Shown here: positions 61,489 through 64,000 of the stretch, in pieces | Layout: each line of letters starts with the position of its first letter | Position numbering within the stretch: the first letter of the stretch is position 1 | DNA from: Streptomyces caniscabiei | Lineage (GTDB): Bacteria > Actinomycetota > Actinomycetes > Streptomycetales > Streptomycetaceae | Assembly: GCF_014930365.1 (NCBI RefSeq) | Contig: NZ_JABXWI010000013.1 | Coordinates: forward strand, 47,546 to 111,545 | DNA: 64,000 nucleotides | Direction of reading: 5' to 3' | Program-made: the position numbers and the translations under genes | The notes under the pieces: generated by a model | What the model was told of the DNA's origin: nothing | The model's database searches: none | What the model saw: only the letters and a program-made list of their open reading frames with translations

Positions 61489-61799
61489 AACGGCCTCCAG
61501 GCTCGAACCAGTTCGAATTCCGGGCGTTCTCGGCCGAGCCTAGTGTGACCCAGGGCACAGCCGAAATCCCCCAGAGGTCCGAGCCCGCCTCCGCCACAGG
61601 TCGGGCTTTCGGGGTCGATGTAAGGGGCACTCAACTGGCGGAGTCAAGGGGTCCTTGCCGTTCCGGGTGCTGGCATGAGGCGCTGCCGACGGGGCGGCTG
61701 TCTCGCGGCGATGTGAACTCGGAGCTTGCGCGTGGGAGGGGTCCCGGCTCGGTGGTCGGGCGCTTCTGGGACCGTCGGGTCGGGGCGGTCAGGGGATTT

Positions 61800-62025
61800 G
61801 TTGGTCGGGTGGCAGGCGCCGGGCGAGGTGGCTGGGTAGGCGGCGACGTGCGTAGCCGGCAGCGGCGCCCCTTCGGCTTTTCAGGCGCGAGTTCGCTGTC
61901 GGCAGCGGGACGCGCGTCCGAGTCGGCAGATCGATCGCCATGAGGCTGCGTTCGAGCCAGGCGGCGTTGACGCAGACGCGTGGAGGGGAGGGCTGGATCG
62001 GCGGTCTTGCCGCACCGATAAGACG
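61800..62025 (-). pseudogene. IS1380-like transposase, C-terminal relic
   Basis: Three neighbouring pieces in different minus-strand frames match the C-terminal end of IS1380-family transposases in the right order: YRCGKTADPALPS (family type IRxGKxxGL..LPS), then VNAAWLERSLMAIDL (type NAAWLExxLxAxDL), then DSELAPEKPKGRRCRLRT (type DGELAxxEPKxLRYRL). Frameshifts separate the pieces and the catalytic part is absent. The hairpin at 62027 cuts in directly upstream. The identification rests on recalled family motifs. Confidence 0.5.
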
Positions 62026-62026
62026 T

Positions 62027-62058
62027 CCGGCTCCGGGGGCGGCCGTCCCCGGAGCCGG
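62027..62058. repeat. perfect 12-bp inverted repeat
   Basis: CCGGCTCCGGGG and CCCCGGAGCCGG flank an 8-nt loop. It has no associated gene end; it could be a terminator remnant or an inserted palindrome within the transposase relic. Confidence 0.8.
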
Positions 62059-62414
62059 AGATGCGAGTCCGGTCGGGTCGAGCACGGCGTCGCCGTCATG
62101 GCCTTCCAGCTCACTGCCTCGGGCTGAGATCGACCCGCAGCATTGACCAGGTCGGTCAATCCAGATCCCGTCTTCCTGCGAGACGTTCGTGTACAGGCAA
62201 GTGCCGCTCTTGTGCGGATAAGCCTCACCTGGACCGGTCTCCGTATCAAACTGCCATATGAGGCTGCGCACTTCACTGCGGTGAATCGAGAGCCGACGTG
62301 CAGGTGCGTCGACCTCGCGGCATCCTGGAGATATGGGGGCAAGCCGCTTTCCGTCATGACGGTCGCTCCACGAGACCAGTACGGCCGTGCGAGTGAGCCA
62401 GGAACGGGGTGGCC

Positions 62415-64000
62415 ATGGCCACTGTCCTGGAACTGCAGATAAGCAAGCTACGCCCGCGTGAGTACGAGGTGCGGGTCGTGAAGGCAGCTGCCGGCGGGGA
62501 ACCCCGGGCGCCACTGAATCTCGACGTTGAGGAGTTGATCGCTCAGCGCGGTGAACTGGCGACCACTGTGTTGCGCTCCAGCGAGCGATCACGTGAGGCG
62601 ACACCGCCGCGCGAACGCGGCGTGCAATGTGAGGGGCGCGTGCGACGTGTGGGCCGCCAACTGTTCGACGCGCTCTTCAGCGGACCGGTCTCCAAAACGT
62701 ACGACGCGAGTCTCGTCCTGGCACAGGAGCGACAGGAACGCATGCAGATAGTGTTGCGGCTGGACGCGCCAGAGTTGACACTCCTCCCCTGGGAAGCCCT
62801 GTTCGACTCGCACACCGACTCCTATGTGTGCCTGCGCGAGCCGATGGTCAGACACCTCGCCGCCTCCCACACGCCTCTCCCCCTGCCCGTGCAGCCGCCG
62901 CTGCGGATTTTGGCGGTGATCGCCGCTCCGCGTGATCTCGACGCGCTGGACACCTCCTTTGAACGCGAACTGTTGGAGGAGGCGCTCGGGGGACAGATCG
63001 CTGCCGGCCTCGTCGAGTTGGCCTGGCTCACAGACGCAAGCTGGACGAGTCTGCAGACCCGACTGCTCAACGGCCAATGGCACGTACTCCACTTTATTGG
63101 CCATGGCTACTACGACGAGTACGGGGAGCAGGGGCAGATCGCGCTGGTGGACGAGCGCGGCGATTCCGACATGATAGAAGCGACTGGCTTGGCAGCCCTC
63201 ATAGGAGAGGCCCACCCCGCACCTCGACTCATAGTGCTGAATTCGTGCGCATCGGGTCAAGGGGGGAGGCAGCAAGGGTTCTCAAGCGTGGGCGCCACTC
63301 TGGCGGATTGCGGAGTGAATTCGGTGGTGGCAATGCAGTTCTCGGTCACGGACCAGGCGTCTTTGCGCTTCACGCAAGGGTTCTACACCGCGCTGGCGAA
63401 CGGTCGTAAGGTCGACGCTGCCGTGAAGAGTGGACGAGTCTCCATACTTGGCGTCCGGCAGTCGCTGGAGTGGATCACGCCCGTTCTGTACGTGCGAGGC
63501 GACGCCGACGCTCCGTTTACCTTTCCTCCTCAGCCATCAGAAGTACCGCCGCTCTACAGCATGGCCGAAGAAGAATTGCGCAAGGGGCACCCCGACAAGG
63601 CCATCACATTGCTCGACGACCTACTCGTCCTCGACCCGAACAATGGCGAGGCCATCGTGTTGCACGGTAGGGCGGCTACGCAGGAGCAGCTCACCGAGCT
63701 CTACGCCCGAGCAGTAAAGACCGAGGAATCGGGAGACTGGTCCGCCGCGATCAGCCGATATGAACAGGTCATACGGGAGGATCCGAATTACCGGGATGCC
63801 GTGGCGCGACGCGACTTCTGCAGCGCCCGCCAGCACATCGCCGAGCTTCAGGAGGAGTTGCGCAGCCGGGTGAGTGAAGGGCGATGGCAGGCCGCAGTCG
63901 ATGTCGGTGAAGAACTCGCCCGGCTGGACCCGGCTGCTGCCGACCCCGACGGGCTGTCCACACGCGCTCACCGAAAATTGGAGACAGAACAGCGAGCGAT
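62415..64000 (+). CDS. CHAT (caspase-like) protease with TPR region, partial
   Basis: The frame from ATG 62415 stays open to the window edge (528 codons; it continues beyond). Residues 1-170 form an N-terminal domain (LTLLPWEALFDSHTDSYVCL). The CHAT peptidase follows: strand LRILAVIAAP, catalytic His230 in HVLHFIGHGYYD, catalytic Cys278 in LIVLNSCASGQ, then GVNSVVAMQFSVTDQAS and FTQGFYTALANGRKVDAAV. From about residue 381 there are TPR-like repeats (AEEELRKGHPDKAITLLDDL; ESGDWSAAISRYEQVIREDP; SEGRWQAAVDVGEELARLDP). CHAT enzymes are caspase relatives used in bacterial immunity and cell-death systems. Seven ATA codons and many ATT, AGT and TTG codons are unlike the neighbours, indicating transfer. 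The downstream part and any partner lie outside the window. Confidence 0.9.
   Translation, partial: MATVLELQISKLRPREYEVRVVKAAAGGEPRAPLNLDVEELIAQRGELATTVLRSSERSREATPPRERGVQCEGRVRRVGRQLFDALFSGPVSKTYDASLVLAQERQERMQIVLRLDAPELTLLPWEALFDSHTDSYVCLREPMVRHLAASHTPLPLPVQPPLRILAVIAAPRDLDALDTSFERELLEEALGGQIAAGLVELAWLTDASWTSLQTRLLNGQWHVLHFIGHGYYDEYGEQGQIALVDERGDSDMIEATGLAALIGEAHPAPRLIVLNSCASGQGGRQQGFSSVGATLADCGVNSVVAMQFSVTDQASLRFTQGFYTALANGRKVDAAVKSGRVSILGVRQSLEWITPVLYVRGDADAPFTFPPQPSEVPPLYSMAEEELRKGHPDKAITLLDDLLVLDPNNGEAIVLHGRAATQEQLTELYARAVKTEESGDWSAAISRYEQVIREDPNYRDAVARRDFCSARQHIAELQEELRSRVSEGRWQAAVDVGEELARLDPAAADPDGLSTRAHRKLETEQRA

Larger units (their letters stand above)
61489..62414. other. 926-bp gene-poor border region
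   Basis: No intact gene supported. It contains the promoter area of the ABC ATPase, an IS1380-like transposase relic (about 61800-62025), a perfect 12-bp hairpin at 62027-62058, and the palindrome TTGACC-AGGTC-GGTCAA at 62143-62159 upstream of the CHAT gene. GC content falls towards the right end, the same direction as the atypical CHAT gene. Confidence 0.7.

Noticed and set aside
62143..62165. TTGACC palindrome as the -35 of the CHAT gene promoter.
   Set aside because: No acceptable -10 lies 16-19 bp downstream and the start codon is about 270 bp away; it may be an operator.

Overview
This window is chromosomal DNA from a high-GC actinomycete. It is almost certainly a Streptomyces: GC is very high with G/C-dominated third codon positions, GTG and TTG starts are common, genes are coupled by 4-bp ATGA/GTGA overlaps, and the repeats, YD/RHS gene, ECF41-type sigma factor and F420-type oxidoreductase are all typical of streptomycetes. 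No rRNA, tRNA or CRISPR array was seen. The species cannot be named from the sequence.

Region 1 (1-9.1 kb): tail of a VWA/CoxE-like gene, a VOC protein, a tandem universal stress protein, and an FtsX-type ABC operon of two giant permeases plus an ATPase whose C-terminus looks like a SpoVT/AbrB domain. Region 2 (9.1-19.1 kb) is an accessory island lying exactly between the TAG stops of two convergent ABC ATPase genes. It holds a decayed IS701-family element, a truncated oxidoreductase, the two ends of a LamG-type secreted protein whose middle is gone, a 2319-residue secreted RHS/YD-repeat protein with a Hint domain and an 87-residue C-terminal toxin-like tip, and an overlapping candidate immunity gene.

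Region 3 (19.1-34.4 kb) is mostly conserved core: ABC ATPase, CoA-binding protein, SixA-type phosphatase pair, YigZ protein, ABC exporter, SbcD-SbcC nuclease, Lrp/rhodanese divergent pair, an Imm21-like orphan, a DUF885 protein, and an Lrp gene divergent from a trans-sulfuration-type PLP enzyme with a clear double-palindrome operator between them. Region 4 (34.8-47.8 kb): an ACT-GNAT acetyltransferase, a DUF6493-like/SWIM gene pair, a Tat-exported PhoD-like phosphatase, a MocR regulator divergent from an EamA transporter, an alpha/beta hydrolase, an ECF41 sigma factor, and a GntR regulator with a dre-like operator, convergent with a ROK regulator.

Region 5 (49-61.5 kb): small hypothetical gene, purB followed by mug, a lipoprotein, DUF4326 and SGNH hydrolase genes, two coupled CNNM/CBS-domain membrane proteins, a GNAT, an F420-type oxidoreductase carrying an in-frame Streptomyces repeat, and an FtsX-type ABC exporter. 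Region 6 (61.5 kb to the end) is a second accessory boundary: about 0.9 kb of gene-poor DNA with an IS1380-like transposase relic, then a CHAT (caspase-like) protease-TPR gene that runs off the window and has codon use unlike its neighbours. This gene and the RHS toxin/immunity island are the best candidates for conflict or defence systems here.
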